The notes: a model not told the origin generated them from the letters alone. DNA of 64,000 nucleotides from Nocardia donostiensis (GCF_002081715.1 NZ_MUKP01000006.1:62001-126000), one strand, 5' to 3'. Positions 8,726 to 17,914 are shown, numbered from the stretch's first letter. A program made the numbers and translations.

Positions 8726-9574
8726 TCAGAGCACGACCTCGGCGAAGCGGTCGATCTGGTCAGGGTCGGTGCCGTAGCAGTACAGCATGGTCTCGTCGGC
8801 GCCGAGGTCTTCGAATTGTTTGATGCTGAAACGGATCTGGTCGGGGGTGGTGAGCAGGCCGGCGGCCATGTGATCGGCGCGGCCGCTGAACTCGTAGTAG
8901 CCGAGGATCGCGGCGCGGGCCTGGTCGATCAAGGGTTGGGGGCCGAGGACGGCGTTGAGTTGGGCGACGATGCGCGGGGCGCCGGAGCGGCCGTGCTCGG
9001 TCCAGGAGCGTCGGGCGAGGTCGAAAAGGTTGCCTGCCCAGGAAGGTGGGGCGGCGGCGAGGAAACCGCCGCCCCAGCGGCCGACGCGGTCGATGGCGGC
9101 GGGTTGGAAGCCGCCGAAGAGCAGCTCGGGACCGTCGGGTCTAGTGGGGGCGGGGCCGATGGGCCCGCAGGTGTCGCTGAACGGCTCGCCGGACCACAGT
9201 CGGCGCATGATGGCGAGCTGTTCGTCGAGGCGGCGGCCGCGGGTGTGGATATCGGTGCCGGTGGCCTCGTGGTCGTCGTCGCGGCCGCCGACACCGAGGC
9301 CGAGCGCGAAACGCCCGCCCGAGATGAGGTCCAGGGTGGCGGCCTGCTTGGCAAGCAGCGCCGGGTCACGCAGAGGCGCGATCAGCACCTCGGTCTGCAA
9401 GCGGATGCGGTTGGTTATCCCGGCGAGCACGGCCAGGGTGACCAGCGGTTCGGGGTTGTCGTAGACCAGGCGGTCGAGCAGGCCGAGTGTCGAGAACCCG
9501 GCGGACTCGGCGCGGCGGGCCCACTCGGGCAACGCGACGGGATCGGCGATGGGAAGACCGAGACCGATGTGCAT
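8726..9574 (-). CDS. LLM-class F420-dependent oxidoreductase
   Basis: A 282-aa flavin/F420 luciferase-like monooxygenase-fold protein. The N-terminus MHIGLGLPIADPVALPEWA, RIRLQTEVLIAPLRDPALLA, the KQAATLDLISGGRFALGLGVG segment and GPELLFGGFQP are family hallmarks. Redox chemistry with F420 is inferred from the family; the substrate is unknown. GGAGG lies 6 bases before the ATG at 9574, which is preferred over an in-frame ATG six codons upstream. It stands alone, with 290 bp of non-coding DNA after it. Confidence 0.88.
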   Translation of the reverse strand: MHIGLGLPIADPVALPEWARRAESAGFSTLGLLDRLVYDNPEPLVTLAVLAGITNRIRLQTEVLIAPLRDPALLAKQAATLDLISGGRFALGLGVGGRDDDHEATGTDIHTRGRRLDEQLAIMRRLWSGEPFSDTCGPIGPAPTRPDGPELLFGGFQPAAIDRVGRWGGGFLAAAPPSWAGNLFDLARRSWTEHGRSGAPRIVAQLNAVLGPQPLIDQARAAILGYYEFSGRADHMAAGLLTTPDQIRFSIKQFEDLGADETMLYCYGTDPDQIDRFAEVVL

Positions 9575-9904
9575 GGAATCCTCCAGTGGCAATGGGCGTG
9601 TGTCATCAGGTCGCCCACTCCACGCCTCCTCGCATGAGGCGGGGCTCCCACACTGCGACAGTACTTCCGGAGAGCGCCAATCGGATTGCGGCCACCGTAA
9701 GCGATCCGACCGGAAGTCCGCAACCCGGCGCGAGGCTGGTTGCGCTGTCGGGGCGTGGGTTCCACCACCGCCTGTTCTGCTGAAAACTTCTGTCCAGCAA
9801 TCCCACTGGCGGCTGTTGCGGATGCCGGCATACCGCGATCAGGGCCCAGGCCCTCGGCACCCCCGGCGGCTGGGGTCACCACCGACGAGCAGATGGAATC
9901 GTGA
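9575..9904. other. Intergenic region
   Basis: Between the divergent F420 oxidoreductase and the MHS transporter remnant. It must hold the promoter of the oxidoreductase. I see no RNA gene, long repeat or convincing coding frame. Confidence 0.5.
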
Positions 9905-10219
9905 GGCTGGCGTATCCCGTTCCTGCTGGCCCTCCCCCTCGCCTACGTCTGCCTCCGCGTCCGGATGAAGCTCGAGGACACCCCCGAATTCGAGGAGATG
10001 ACCGAGAAACAGCAGGTCACCAAGAGCCCGCTGCTCGACACCGTCACCAAGAACCCGTGGTCCGTCGCCCGCGGCACCGCCCCCTACGTCGCCGCCCAAC
10101 TCGTCGAATCGACCGGCAACGCGATGTCCCCCGCCTACTGGGTGGTGGGCGTCTGCGCCATCGGCCTGCTCACCGTCGCCACCATCCGCGAAACCAGCCG
10201 CAAGGAACCCCCTGCATGA
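9905..10219 (+). pseudogene. MHS-family (MFS) metabolite:H+ symporter remnant
   Basis: The open frame starts just after a stop with GWRIPFLLALPLAYVCLRVR, the sixth-helix signature of MHS transporters, and continues with KLEDTPEFEEMTEKQQVTKS, the central cytoplasmic loop. It then jumps to ARGTAPYVAAQLVESTGNAM and the last membrane helix plus a short tail. The first five helices and roughly helices 7-11 are missing, so this is a 5'-truncated, internally deleted gene. Its stop overlaps the start of the acyl-CoA ligase (ATGA), so the two were once one operon. Confidence 0.8.
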
Positions 10220-11920
10220 CCACCGGTAACACCGGGGAAGCCCCGTCCGCCGCATTTGATGAGGGTGCGGCGGGCGGGGCGTCCCGCCCCCAAGAAGAGC
10301 TCGGCACTCTCGTGGCGGCCTGGCACGACCGGGTCCGGCACGAACCCGACGCCCCCGCCCTCGTCTACTTCGACACCACCCTCACCGTCCGCGAGGCCGA
10401 CGACCTCGCCACCGCCCTCACCACCGCCCTCGCGGCCGCCTTCGCCGACCGCGGCGTGAGCCACGGTGAACGGGTGGGGCATCCACCTCCAGAACATCCC
10501 GCAATACGCGCTCGCCCTGCTCGCCCTCTGGAAACTCGGCGCGACCGCCCTCCTGCTCAACCCGATGTATCGCGGCCGCGAACTCCGCGAACTGGTCACT
10601 GGCGCAGAACCGGTCGGGATCATCACCACCGACCGCGATGTGCGGCAGGTCCGGGAGGACGTCGAGGGCACCACACCCGGCTGGGTGCTCGGCACCGCGG
10701 AGTCGGACCTCCAGTCCCGCAACGACCCCCGCGTCTTCAAACCCGAAACCACCCCTGCCGACGAGAGTTCCGCAGACCTACTCACTTTGGCCCACGAATA
10801 CACCGGCCGGAAACCCCCGACGATCCAGGTACACGGCGACGACCTCGCTTTCCTCGCCTACACCTCCGGCACCACCGGCCCGCCCAAGGGCGCCATGAAC
10901 TCGCACGCCAACGTCCGCGCGGTAACCACCAGCTTCGCCGAACTCGCCGGCATCACCCCCGGCGACGTGGTTTACGCCCTGGCCCCGCTGTTCCACATCA
11001 CCGGCGCGGTCGTCATCGGCGCCCTCGCCCTCACCGAACGCACCTCCCTGGTCTTCACCAGCCGCTTCACGACCGACGTAGCCGTCGACGCCCTCCGCGA
11101 ACACGGCGTCACCTACACCATCGGCTCCATCACCGCCTTCAACGCGATGATGAACTCGGAATACGCGGCGGCTGAACACTTCTCCACCATCAAAACGCTG
11201 TACAGCGGGGGTGCGCCGGTCCCACCGAGCACGGTTGCTCGCTTCCAAGAACGGTTCGGCCACTACATCCACAACGCCTACGGCATGACCGAAACGTCCT
11301 CGGCAGTCACTGCGGTCCCGCCGGGAACCAGTGCCCCGGTCGATCCGGACAGTGGCACCCTGTCCATCGGCCTACCGCTCCCGGGAGTAGACGTCGATGT
11401 CGTTGACCCCGACGGCAACCCGGTCCCGCCCGGCGGCCAAGGCGAACTCGTAATCACCGGCCCACAGGTCATCCGCGGATACTGGCGCAAACCAGAAGAA
11501 TCCGAGGCCGCCCTACCCGAGGGACGCCTCCGGACCGGCGACAGCGCGATCGTGGACGAGCAGGGCTGGGTCTACCTGGTCGACAGGATCAAAGATCAGA
11601 TCAACGTGTCGGGGTACAAGGTGTGGCCACGCGAGGTCGAGGATGTCCTCTACGAGCATCTGGCAGTGCTCGAAGCAGCGGTTATCGGTATTCCGGACGA
11701 ATACCGCGGCGAGTCTGTCGCCGCCTATGTTTCGTTAAAGGTTGGGCACCGTGTCCACTCCGACGAGTTGATCTCGTTCACCCGAGACCGCCTGGCGCCC
11801 TATAAGAGGCCCCGAATCGTCGAACTCGTTGAGGACCTACCGAAAACACAGACCGGCAAAATTCGCCGACGAGCCCTACGCGATCAAATAAGCGTGTCCA
11901 GATACCGCACATCGGAATGA
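10216..11920 (+). pseudogene. Acyl-CoA ligase (AMP-forming), single-base frameshift
   Basis: An ANL-superfamily ligase would activate a carboxylic acid via an acyl-adenylate. The N-terminal 88 residues (10216 to about 10475) run in one frame and end at SHGERVG. The rest continues in the next frame with IHLQNIPQYALALLALWKLG. One extra G in GGGG at 10476-10479 explains the break. Downstream motifs are intact: YTSGTTGPPKGAMNSH (AMP site), AYGMTETSS, the hinge RTGD...DRIKDQINVSGYKVWP and the catalytic-lysine motif KTQTGKIRRRALR. It may be a recent pseudogene or a homopolymer sequencing error; a start at 10466 would lack part of the N-domain. Confidence 0.85.
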
Positions 11921-11997
11921 CCAGCAAGATAAGTCTCCACAACCGACTGCTGTGAATGCCGAATACATATATGGCCGAAATGGCAAGAGGTGACCGA

Positions 11998-12543
11998 TTA
12001 GGAAAATGGACTGCCGAACCTCTCGGTTCTTTCTACTTGCCGCGCAGCAGAATCGTCCACTCTTACCAACTCCAACAGGAGGCGCATTATCCATACCGAA
12101 CGGATCGAACTATGAATCAGTAGCATAACTCCAAACTCAAAAAGAAAGCTGGCCACAAACCGGAAGCCAATGGATTCTAGAAACGAGGCCACCAAAGAAC
12201 CACCAGCCGCCAAGAAAGCCCAAGAGATGATGGAAATCCAGTTTGAAACCATACGCGCGCCTGCTTGGATTCGGAAGTTTCGGAACAGGCGCGACGAAGG
12301 GGTTAGACCAAAAACGATAATTACCCCAGCGAAGCCAGCATAGATGGCACCAACGGAAGCCACACCGAGATAAACACTGACAACCACGCTGGACTCGACC
12401 TTGCCAGCGTTCGGCGGAAGAATCCAAGGCCATCCAAGCGAACGCGCAACTATCGCGTGACTCGCCGCCACTACGACAATCACACCGGTGACAACGCCTG
12501 GCCAATCGCCAACAAAGTTCCAGATCTTTTTTAACCCCGGCAT
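11998..12543 (-). CDS. Four-helix membrane protein, candidate RexB-like partner
   Basis: The 181-aa product has four predicted membrane segments (about residues 17-37, 55-81, 97-120 and 127-148), a short basic N-terminus and a charged C-terminal tail (LVRVDDSAARQVERTERFG). It starts 27 bp after the stop of the gene at 12571 on the same strand, so the pair is probably one transcript. GC content is visibly lower than in the neighbours. Lambda RexB is a 144-aa four-helix membrane protein encoded just downstream of RexA, the same order and topology. There is no sequence proof of homology; it could be an unrelated membrane protein. Confidence 0.7.
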   Translation of the reverse strand: MPGLKKIWNFVGDWPGVVTGVIVVVAASHAIVARSLGWPWILPPNAGKVESSVVVSVYLGVASVGAIYAGFAGVIIVFGLTPSSRLFRNFRIQAGARMVSNWISIISWAFLAAGGSLVASFLESIGFRFVASFLFEFGVMLLIHSSIRSVWIMRLLLELVRVDDSAARQVERTERFGSPFS

Positions 12544-12570
12544 GGACTTCCGCTCAACTCTAAGGTGCCA

Positions 12571-13443
12571 TTATTGTATTGGCAGATTATTTTGCAGATA
12601 TATGCGGGAGGCTTCTCTCAGCGCCGCTGTGACCACATCAGCAGTCTGTACGATTTCCGAACTTTCACCTACTGGCACTCGGTACGAAACCCGATCTTTA
12701 AAAAAGTCAATCTGGTCCCGCACAACATTGCCTCCCTCGTCCGTTCGAAGCACGGTAGCCTCGGCACTCTTGGCAGCATTCCATCGCAGCACCTGCCGAA
12801 TTTGGTCTACCATCTTGACACCGGCACCATGCGTCGGGGTTGAATTTCCGTAGCTCCACTCGAACGTCATCGTCGCACCTGTGCCCAAACTTTCGTAGGC
12901 ATCTTTGATAGCGCCTGAAATCGTTCCATTGGAATCGGTCGGGTGCCTATCCTTATCGAGCTTTACCGAGAACTTAGCCACGCTCTCAGCTTGCGCGAGC
13001 CGTTCCATTTGATCATTGCGCACGACCGGACGAAGCTCTATCGCGTCTCTTCCAAGATCGTCCCGCAGAACGCGGGTTATCCATGTCTCGACTGCAGAGA
13101 TGGTGGCGCCACCACTAGCACGTAACGTAGCTACGACATTGTAGGGTTTACGGACGCAGTACAAGTAGCACGGTTCCACCAGCCGCCCTCCGTCCTCCAG
13201 CACCAATGGCTGTTCATCGTCATCGCCAACTGAACTATCGGGGTAGTCAATTGTTTCTCTCGTTTTTCCCAAGTACAGATAGTCGACTGATGTGAACAAG
13301 CAATGCCGCGCAGCGCCCCGGTACTGTATACCCCTTATTGTTGTGAATTGCTCGTCAGATTCCAGTGCAGAAACCTTGGAATGAAGCTCCTTCCAAAAAC
13401 CGGTCTGAAGTTCCACCTCGGTACCATCAGGCATAACGCGCAC
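12571..13443 (-). CDS. Cytosolic protein of about 300 aa, candidate RexA-like sensor
   Basis: The 290-aa soluble product has no recognised domain. Compared by eye with remembered lambda RexA, several segments correspond in order: a basic/aromatic N-terminus, a central RDAIELRPVVRNDQMERLAQ stretch followed by a strand with KFSVKLDK, a late ATVLRTDEGGNVVRDQIDFF stretch and a C-terminal helix (AALREASRIYLQNN). The frame is open 5' of the GTG start as KRTVHFFDPV with no start codon. An ATG at 13484 with a GAGG 8 bases before it would join that frame if the A-run at 13468-13472 had six bases instead of five. So the true N-terminus may be frameshifted. Confidence 0.6.
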   Translation of the reverse strand: MRVMPDGTEVELQTGFWKELHSKVSALESDEQFTTIRGIQYRGAARHCLFTSVDYLYLGKTRETIDYPDSSVGDDDEQPLVLEDGGRLVEPCYLYCVRKPYNVVATLRASGGATISAVETWITRVLRDDLGRDAIELRPVVRNDQMERLAQAESVAKFSVKLDKDRHPTDSNGTISGAIKDAYESLGTGATMTFEWSYGNSTPTHGAGVKMVDQIRQVLRWNAAKSAEATVLRTDEGGNVVRDQIDFFKDRVSYRVPVGESSEIVQTADVVTAALREASRIYLQNNLPIQ

Positions 13444-13484
13444 TGGATCGAAGAAGTGTACTGTTCGTTTTTCGGGCCTGTCAT

Positions 13485-13839
13485 CGTAGGGACCTCATCC
13501 CTCCTGGCTTCCTGGGAAGCTCATCTCTGAATCTTTGCACAGGACACCGACAAGTTCGGCCGCGCGGCATCCTGTGTCACCCTGTCGGTTCAAGCGACGG
13601 CGGCGTTACCGATCGGCCGGGAAGCAAGAGTATTTGGCGCGGTTCGAACTCGAAGCGGGATGATGGTGCCGCACACGTTGAGACCGCTACACAAGCGGGT
13701 AGCAGGGGATATACAGCCTGATCAGCTCATGTGCTCCTCAGCCCACTGCTGGTCACGTACCGGCCGCACTCGACTGCGTTTCTTGTGACGGTGTCCGTAC
13801 ACATCTGCCTCCGGGTCCGGTTCCGCTACCGTCGAGGAG
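13485..13839. other. Intergenic region
   Basis: It holds the promoter of the Rex-like pair on the minus strand and of the Nudix gene on the plus strand. I see no gene, tRNA or long repeat in it. Confidence 0.5.
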
Positions 13840-14373
13840 GTGAGCGATACCCAGTGGACGATCCTCGGTGAGCATCTGGTCGACGAGAACCGGCACATTC
13901 GGCTGTCCACAGCCGACATTCGTCTCCCGGACGGAGTGGAGTTCACCCAGTACGTTGCCCGGATGCCTCGATGTGCGATGACATTGGTGCTCAACGCCAA
14001 CCGCGAGGTTCTGCTGATGTACCGGCACCGGTGGATCATCGACCAGTGGGTGTGGGAGCTACCGGGAGGGTACGTCGACCACGCCGAAGATATCGCCGCC
14101 GCGGCTGCCCGTGAGGTCGAAGAGGAAACGGGCTGGCGTCCGCTCACGATGGAACACCTCGTGACGTATCAGCCTGCGATCGGCACCTTGGACCACCCCC
14201 AGGAGATCTACTTGGCCCGCGGTGCCGAGCTCACCGAGACCCCACCGGACATCAACGAGGCCGAGACCATCCGGTGGGTACCACTCGACAAGGCGGTCGA
14301 GATGATCTCCCGCGGAGAGATCGTCGGCGCAGCGACCGTGGTTGGCGTGTATCGGGCACTCACACTGACCTGA
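13840..14373 (+). CDS. Nudix hydrolase
   Basis: A 177-aa Nudix-fold pyrophosphohydrolase, in the ADP-sugar pyrophosphatase subgroup by general layout. The complete Nudix box spans residues 77-99, with Gly77, Glu83 and REVEEETGW, so metal binding is intact. WVWELPGGY precedes it as in the ADP-ribose/ADP-sugar hydrolases. The GTG start directly follows GAGGAG, an unusually short spacing. It converges with the NsdA-like gene and overlaps its end by 14 bases. A fragment nearly identical in its Nudix box lies at 58889-58993. Substrate not determinable from sequence. Confidence 0.9.
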   Translation: MSDTQWTILGEHLVDENRHIRLSTADIRLPDGVEFTQYVARMPRCAMTLVLNANREVLLMYRHRWIIDQWVWELPGGYVDHAEDIAAAAAREVEEETGWRPLTMEHLVTYQPAIGTLDHPQEIYLARGAELTETPPDINEAETIRWVPLDKAVEMISRGEIVGAATVVGVYRALTLT

Positions 14374-15715
14374 CATTGGCTACTCGATCACGGAACTCCT
14401 CCACCGCTGGAATATCGCGATAGGGAGCGAGTCGTGCCCGCACGTCTCGCAGATAGGCGCCGGTTCGGCGGGACTCCACAGTTCCGGACAGTTCGAGCGC
14501 CTGGGTACCAATCCGAACAGCTTCGTGCGGATCCTCGGGAGTGAGGCTCGACGCGAGCAAGCACAGGTTGAACACCTTTCCCCGCTGGTACCCGTCACTC
14601 ATATCGAGAGAGCGCCGTGCCAGCACGGCAGCACGATCGTTTTCACCCAGGTCCCGAAAGCACTGGCCGGCTTTGGCCGACATATACGCCGAGTCGAGAT
14701 ATGCCAGCCATGTAGGACGAACGGGACTGTCCCGGTCGAATGCGCCCTCGGCCGCGTTCAACGAGCCCCCGCAGGATCGTGCATCGGAACGAGCGGCGTG
14801 GCCGTGGGCTTCTACCATGTGGCATCCGGCTTCCAACGCGGGCAGGCCGGCCGAGCGCGCCGCGATCTGCGCCGCGCGTGCGAGGTCCACGGCGTCGCCG
14901 GGCCGACCCACGTAGGTCGCCTGATGACTCATCGCCGCGAGAATCTCCGCACCCAGCGCGGCATCACCGGCTGCTCGTGCCATCCGCAGTGCCTGGATCA
15001 GATACCGTTGCGCCAGGCCGTGTTCCTCGAGATCGTAGGCAGCCCAGCCCGCAAGTTTCGTGAGTTCGGCCGTAACAGCGAACAGACGGCGGCCGACCTC
15101 CTCGGTGTAGCTGCCGCGCAGCAGCGGGGCAACCGACGTATGCAAGTAGTGCACGACTGTGGAGCGCACCTTTCCGCCTCCGACCTGATTATCGAGGTCA
15201 CGGAACGCGGTGGTCATGGTCCGCACGGCGTCGATATCGGCCACTCCTACGCGGCGGAACCCGGCGGAAGAGACGGGGTGTTCGCGACCTGGCAGGGTCA
15301 GCCAGCGCATGCTCGCGATCGGGTAGACCGCAACGGCGTATGCCGCGCCTTCCAGGAACCGGCGACGCTCCACATCGCTCCTCCACAACTCGGTCACGGA
15401 GGCGGTGGCCTCCGAGAGGCTCAACGAAAACTCCAATCCCAGGTCTGCCGATTCGCTGGCGGACATACCACAGTCGAAGGGCGTAATTCGACGCCCGCAT
15501 AGTTCGGTGAGAACCTCTGCGATCAAATTCGGACCAGGCGGCGTCGGACGCTCGCCGGCGAGCCATCGACCTACCGATGTGTGGTCGTAGCGCAGCTCGA
15601 TACCCACCGCGCGGCCACGCTCGACAACTCGGCGCGCCAAACCTTTCCGGCTCGAACGAGTTTCATCGAGCAACTCGGCCAGCTGATGGTTCGGTTGTTT
15701 GGGGTGACGTCCCAT
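14360..15715 (-). CDS. NsdA-like HTH regulator with TPR-type repeats
   Basis: The 451-aa protein starts with an XRE-like helix-turn-helix (NHQLAELLDETRSSRKGLAR, then RYDHTSVGRWLAGERPTPPG, residues about 8-60), as in the Streptomyces NsdA group. The rest is helical and TPR-like (LAQRYLIQALRMARAAGDAA, AEILAAMSHQATYVGRPGDA, CHMVEAHGHAARS). Such regulators act on development or secondary metabolism. It is divergent from the five-gene operon beginning at 15872 (156 bp between starts), which makes that operon its most likely target. The end overlaps the convergent Nudix gene. Confidence 0.8.
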   Translation of the reverse strand: MGRHPKQPNHQLAELLDETRSSRKGLARRVVERGRAVGIELRYDHTSVGRWLAGERPTPPGPNLIAEVLTELCGRRITPFDCGMSASESADLGLEFSLSLSEATASVTELWRSDVERRRFLEGAAYAVAVYPIASMRWLTLPGREHPVSSAGFRRVGVADIDAVRTMTTAFRDLDNQVGGGKVRSTVVHYLHTSVAPLLRGSYTEEVGRRLFAVTAELTKLAGWAAYDLEEHGLAQRYLIQALRMARAAGDAALGAEILAAMSHQATYVGRPGDAVDLARAAQIAARSAGLPALEAGCHMVEAHGHAARSDARSCGGSLNAAEGAFDRDSPVRPTWLAYLDSAYMSAKAGQCFRDLGENDRAAVLARRSLDMSDGYQRGKVFNLCLLASSLTPEDPHEAVRIGTQALELSGTVESRRTGAYLRDVRARLAPYRDIPAVEEFRDRVANVRSV

Positions 15716-15871
15716 AATCGGAGTGTGTCACGGTGATTGCGCCCATGACGACGGTTGGCGACTTCTGCACACCCCCCATGCACACACCTGTCCGGCCAGC
15801 ACGTCTTATTTGCCGACGCTATCCGCGATGAGCTGGAAACTACTACCGACCTCAGACGCTAGGTGACAAGA

Positions 15872-16156
15872 ATGTCCAAACTTGCGACTGCTCAGCCTTT
15901 GAACACATTTCCAGCGCAGATACTGTGCGCCGTGCCCATCGGCTCGAAACTGTCCGTCGAACGACTCGCCCTCGCAACTCGAATGCCGGAGCGCGCCGTC
16001 CGCGCGGCGATCCGTTCCGGTTACGGCGGGTTCCTCGTCAATGGCGTCGAGCTTTGCCCCAGAGCTTGGCAGATAACCCCGCTCACCGATCTGTGCTCCG
16101 AGATGCCCGCCGGGCGAACCAGGCTCGGAGTTCCTACGAACGTGGCCGCGTCATGA
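15872..16156 (+). CDS. Small helix-turn-helix-like protein, first gene of a five-gene operon
   Basis: A 94-aa protein. Residues about 25-50 (SVERLALATRMPERAVRAAI) form a plausible helix-turn-helix, followed by a short wing-like stretch (GGFLVNGVELCPRAW). No named family is recognised. An AGGTG box lies about 8 bases before the ATG at 15872; a GTG at 15863 in the same frame overlaps that box. The stop TGA overlaps the next ATG (ATGA at 16153-16156). Confidence 0.7.
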   Translation: MSKLATAQPLNTFPAQILCAVPIGSKLSVERLALATRMPERAVRAAIRSGYGGFLVNGVELCPRAWQITPLTDLCSEMPAGRTRLGVPTNVAAS

Positions 16157-16455
16157 TGCCCCTGATCGCGTTCGGCTGGATCGACTATGACATCAGCCGT
16201 GCACCCGAATGGGATCGCGCCCAGATCCACCGCTTCTCCCGCCACCTCGGGTACCACCTCGTGTGGCCCGACGAACGGTCGGTGCTCCGGGTGGCCGACC
16301 AGGCACGCAATGCCCGCGCCGACCTGGTGATCCTGCCAGCGCCCGACCACCTGAGCCCGCTCGAACTCAACGCGGTCATGGACGTGGCCGACGTGGAAAC
16401 AGTGGTACCCCGACTCAGCTTCGCCCGCTGGGCGTCCGCGAAGGTGTGCCCATGA
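16153..16455 (+). CDS. Conserved-looking 100-aa protein of the five-gene operon
   Basis: The product is 100 aa, without membrane segments. It contains GYHLVWPDERSVLRVADQAR, DLVILPAPDHLSP and VMDVADVETVVPRLSFARWA, an alternating strand-helix pattern that resembles a small Rossmann- or resolvase-like fold. I do not recognise a named family. The start is fixed by the ATGA overlap with the upstream gene; a second ATG follows immediately. The end overlaps the next gene (ATGA at 16452-16455). Confidence 0.7.
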   Translation: MMPLIAFGWIDYDISRAPEWDRAQIHRFSRHLGYHLVWPDERSVLRVADQARNARADLVILPAPDHLSPLELNAVMDVADVETVVPRLSFARWASAKVCP

Positions 16456-16535
16456 GCGCGCCGGTGGCAGTTGGCTTCGCCATCGCGATCGGGCTACCGC
16501 TGCTGGTGATCGCGGCGACGATCTGGTGGCCGTAA
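16452..16535 (+). CDS. 27-aa single-span membrane peptide
   Basis: The peptide is nearly all membrane span: residues 5-24 are hydrophobic and it ends in TIWWP. It begins at an ATG that overlaps the previous stop, and its stop TAA overlaps the methyltransferase ATG (TAATG at 16533-16537). Its place in an unbroken chain of overlaps argues that it is translated. It could be a real micropeptide or only a coupling cistron. Confidence 0.55.
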   Translation: MSAPVAVGFAIAIGLPLLVIAATIWWP

Positions 16536-17914
16536 TGATCGGAGCACCGAACCACTTCGCGCGCGAGTACAAGTCGGCCGCAACCTATCTCGACGTCGCC
16601 GCCAACGACCACGGTGACGAGAAAGGGCTACTCGTACACCGGGCATTACGGCGCATCGAATCAACCGAACCGCATATCGTCGAGATCGGCCCGGGTGGTG
16701 GCGCTGCCGTCGACTACCTCGCTACGCGGGCAGCGGAGGATCCACGCCCTGTTCGACTCACACTGGTGGAAGCGCCCGGCGTCTCCTCGGCCTCACTCAC
16801 GGACGCGATCGCGCGGTTCAACGCGGTCGGGTCGTGCGTGCTGGTGCACGGATGGGCTCAGGACATCGGGCGACTGTTGCGCGAACCGGTCGACGTGATC
16901 AGCGCGTCCGCCCTGATGCATGAGGTCTACTCCTACGGTGGCGCCTACTCCGGATTGCACACCTTGATGCGGACGCTGCCGACCGTGCTCCATCCCTACG
17001 GTTACTTCGTCTACCGCGACGTCTACGCCGTCGCCGCGCCGAGTCTGCACGAGCGGGTCGTGCAATCCTACAGCTCACAATCCTGGTTGCAGTTCTGGCG
17101 CATGTTCGTCCCGCACTACCTGCGTGAAGGAACCCATCCCTATCACCATCACGACGACGAGGTCGTTGCCCGCCAGAATTCGCGTATTGTGCCGGTGGCC
17201 GAACTGGATACCCGGGTGTGCGCGGTGATCGAAGCGCCGGTCGGGCTGTTCCGCGAGGTGCAACGGCACTACATCACCTGCCGCGACCATGTCTGGCGTT
17301 CCGGGGTCCTCGGGTTTCGGCCGGTTCTCGACGGGCCACTGTCCGGAGATTGGATCGACTTCCGGACGGGCCACAAACGAGTGCACTACACCCTGACGGA
17401 ATCGGACCGGATGCCGGCGATGCAACGGGCGAACGTCCTCGCGGTGAGTGAACCGTTCGACGATCATCATGTGATCGACGGAGATATCTTCGACGCCGTC
17501 AGCGACGTAGCCCTGATGGCGTTCATGTCCGCGGCCGAACAGGGCGGCGACGACTGTGTCCGATCCTGGGATTCGTGGTTGACCCGGGAAGGCCGCGAGA
17601 CCTACGCCTACCTCACCGTCGACGAGCTGCTTTCCGCGTTCGCCGTGCACTCGATCAACGCCCATCCCGACCAAGACCTGGTCCTGATGCCGGTCTCGGC
17701 CGATGATGTGTTCACCCGCGACCGGCGCTACTACAACCGATTCCTCACCCACCGCCTATCGAACCCGCTGGTCGACGCGAAGCAGATGGTGCTGTTCCAG
17801 AACATCCCGCTGAGCGACACCGAAACCCTGCAACGCGCTCTCGGCACCCTGCAAACGATCTGCTCGAAGCCGACACTTGCTCGACTGCACACGGCAATTC
17901 ACTGGAAAGGATGA
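16535..17914 (+). CDS. SAM-dependent methyltransferase-like protein
   Basis: The 459-aa product has a class I SAM-binding motif near the N-terminus (HIVEIGPGGGAAVDYLA, about residues 45-61), an acidic strand end (LTLVEAPGV) and a late core motif (VDVISASALMHEVYSYGG). A long C-terminal half of about 270 residues follows, with His-rich HPYHHHDDEVVARQN and no recognised domain. The ATG at 16535 uses the TAATG overlap; a GTG at 16526 is possible. The acceptor is unknown. Coupling to a CYTH protein suggests a shared substrate or pathway. Confidence 0.75.
   Translation: MIGAPNHFAREYKSAATYLDVAANDHGDEKGLLVHRALRRIESTEPHIVEIGPGGGAAVDYLATRAAEDPRPVRLTLVEAPGVSSASLTDAIARFNAVGSCVLVHGWAQDIGRLLREPVDVISASALMHEVYSYGGAYSGLHTLMRTLPTVLHPYGYFVYRDVYAVAAPSLHERVVQSYSSQSWLQFWRMFVPHYLREGTHPYHHHDDEVVARQNSRIVPVAELDTRVCAVIEAPVGLFREVQRHYITCRDHVWRSGVLGFRPVLDGPLSGDWIDFRTGHKRVHYTLTESDRMPAMQRANVLAVSEPFDDHHVIDGDIFDAVSDVALMAFMSAAEQGGDDCVRSWDSWLTREGRETYAYLTVDELLSAFAVHSINAHPDQDLVLMPVSADDVFTRDRRYYNRFLTHRLSNPLVDAKQMVLFQNIPLSDTETLQRALGTLQTICSKPTLARLHTAIHWKG

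Noticed and set aside
8516..9637. Plus-strand frame of about 370 codons opposite the F420 oxidoreductase
   Set aside because: The minus strand encodes an intact LLM-class protein with a good ribosome site; the plus frame has no motifs.
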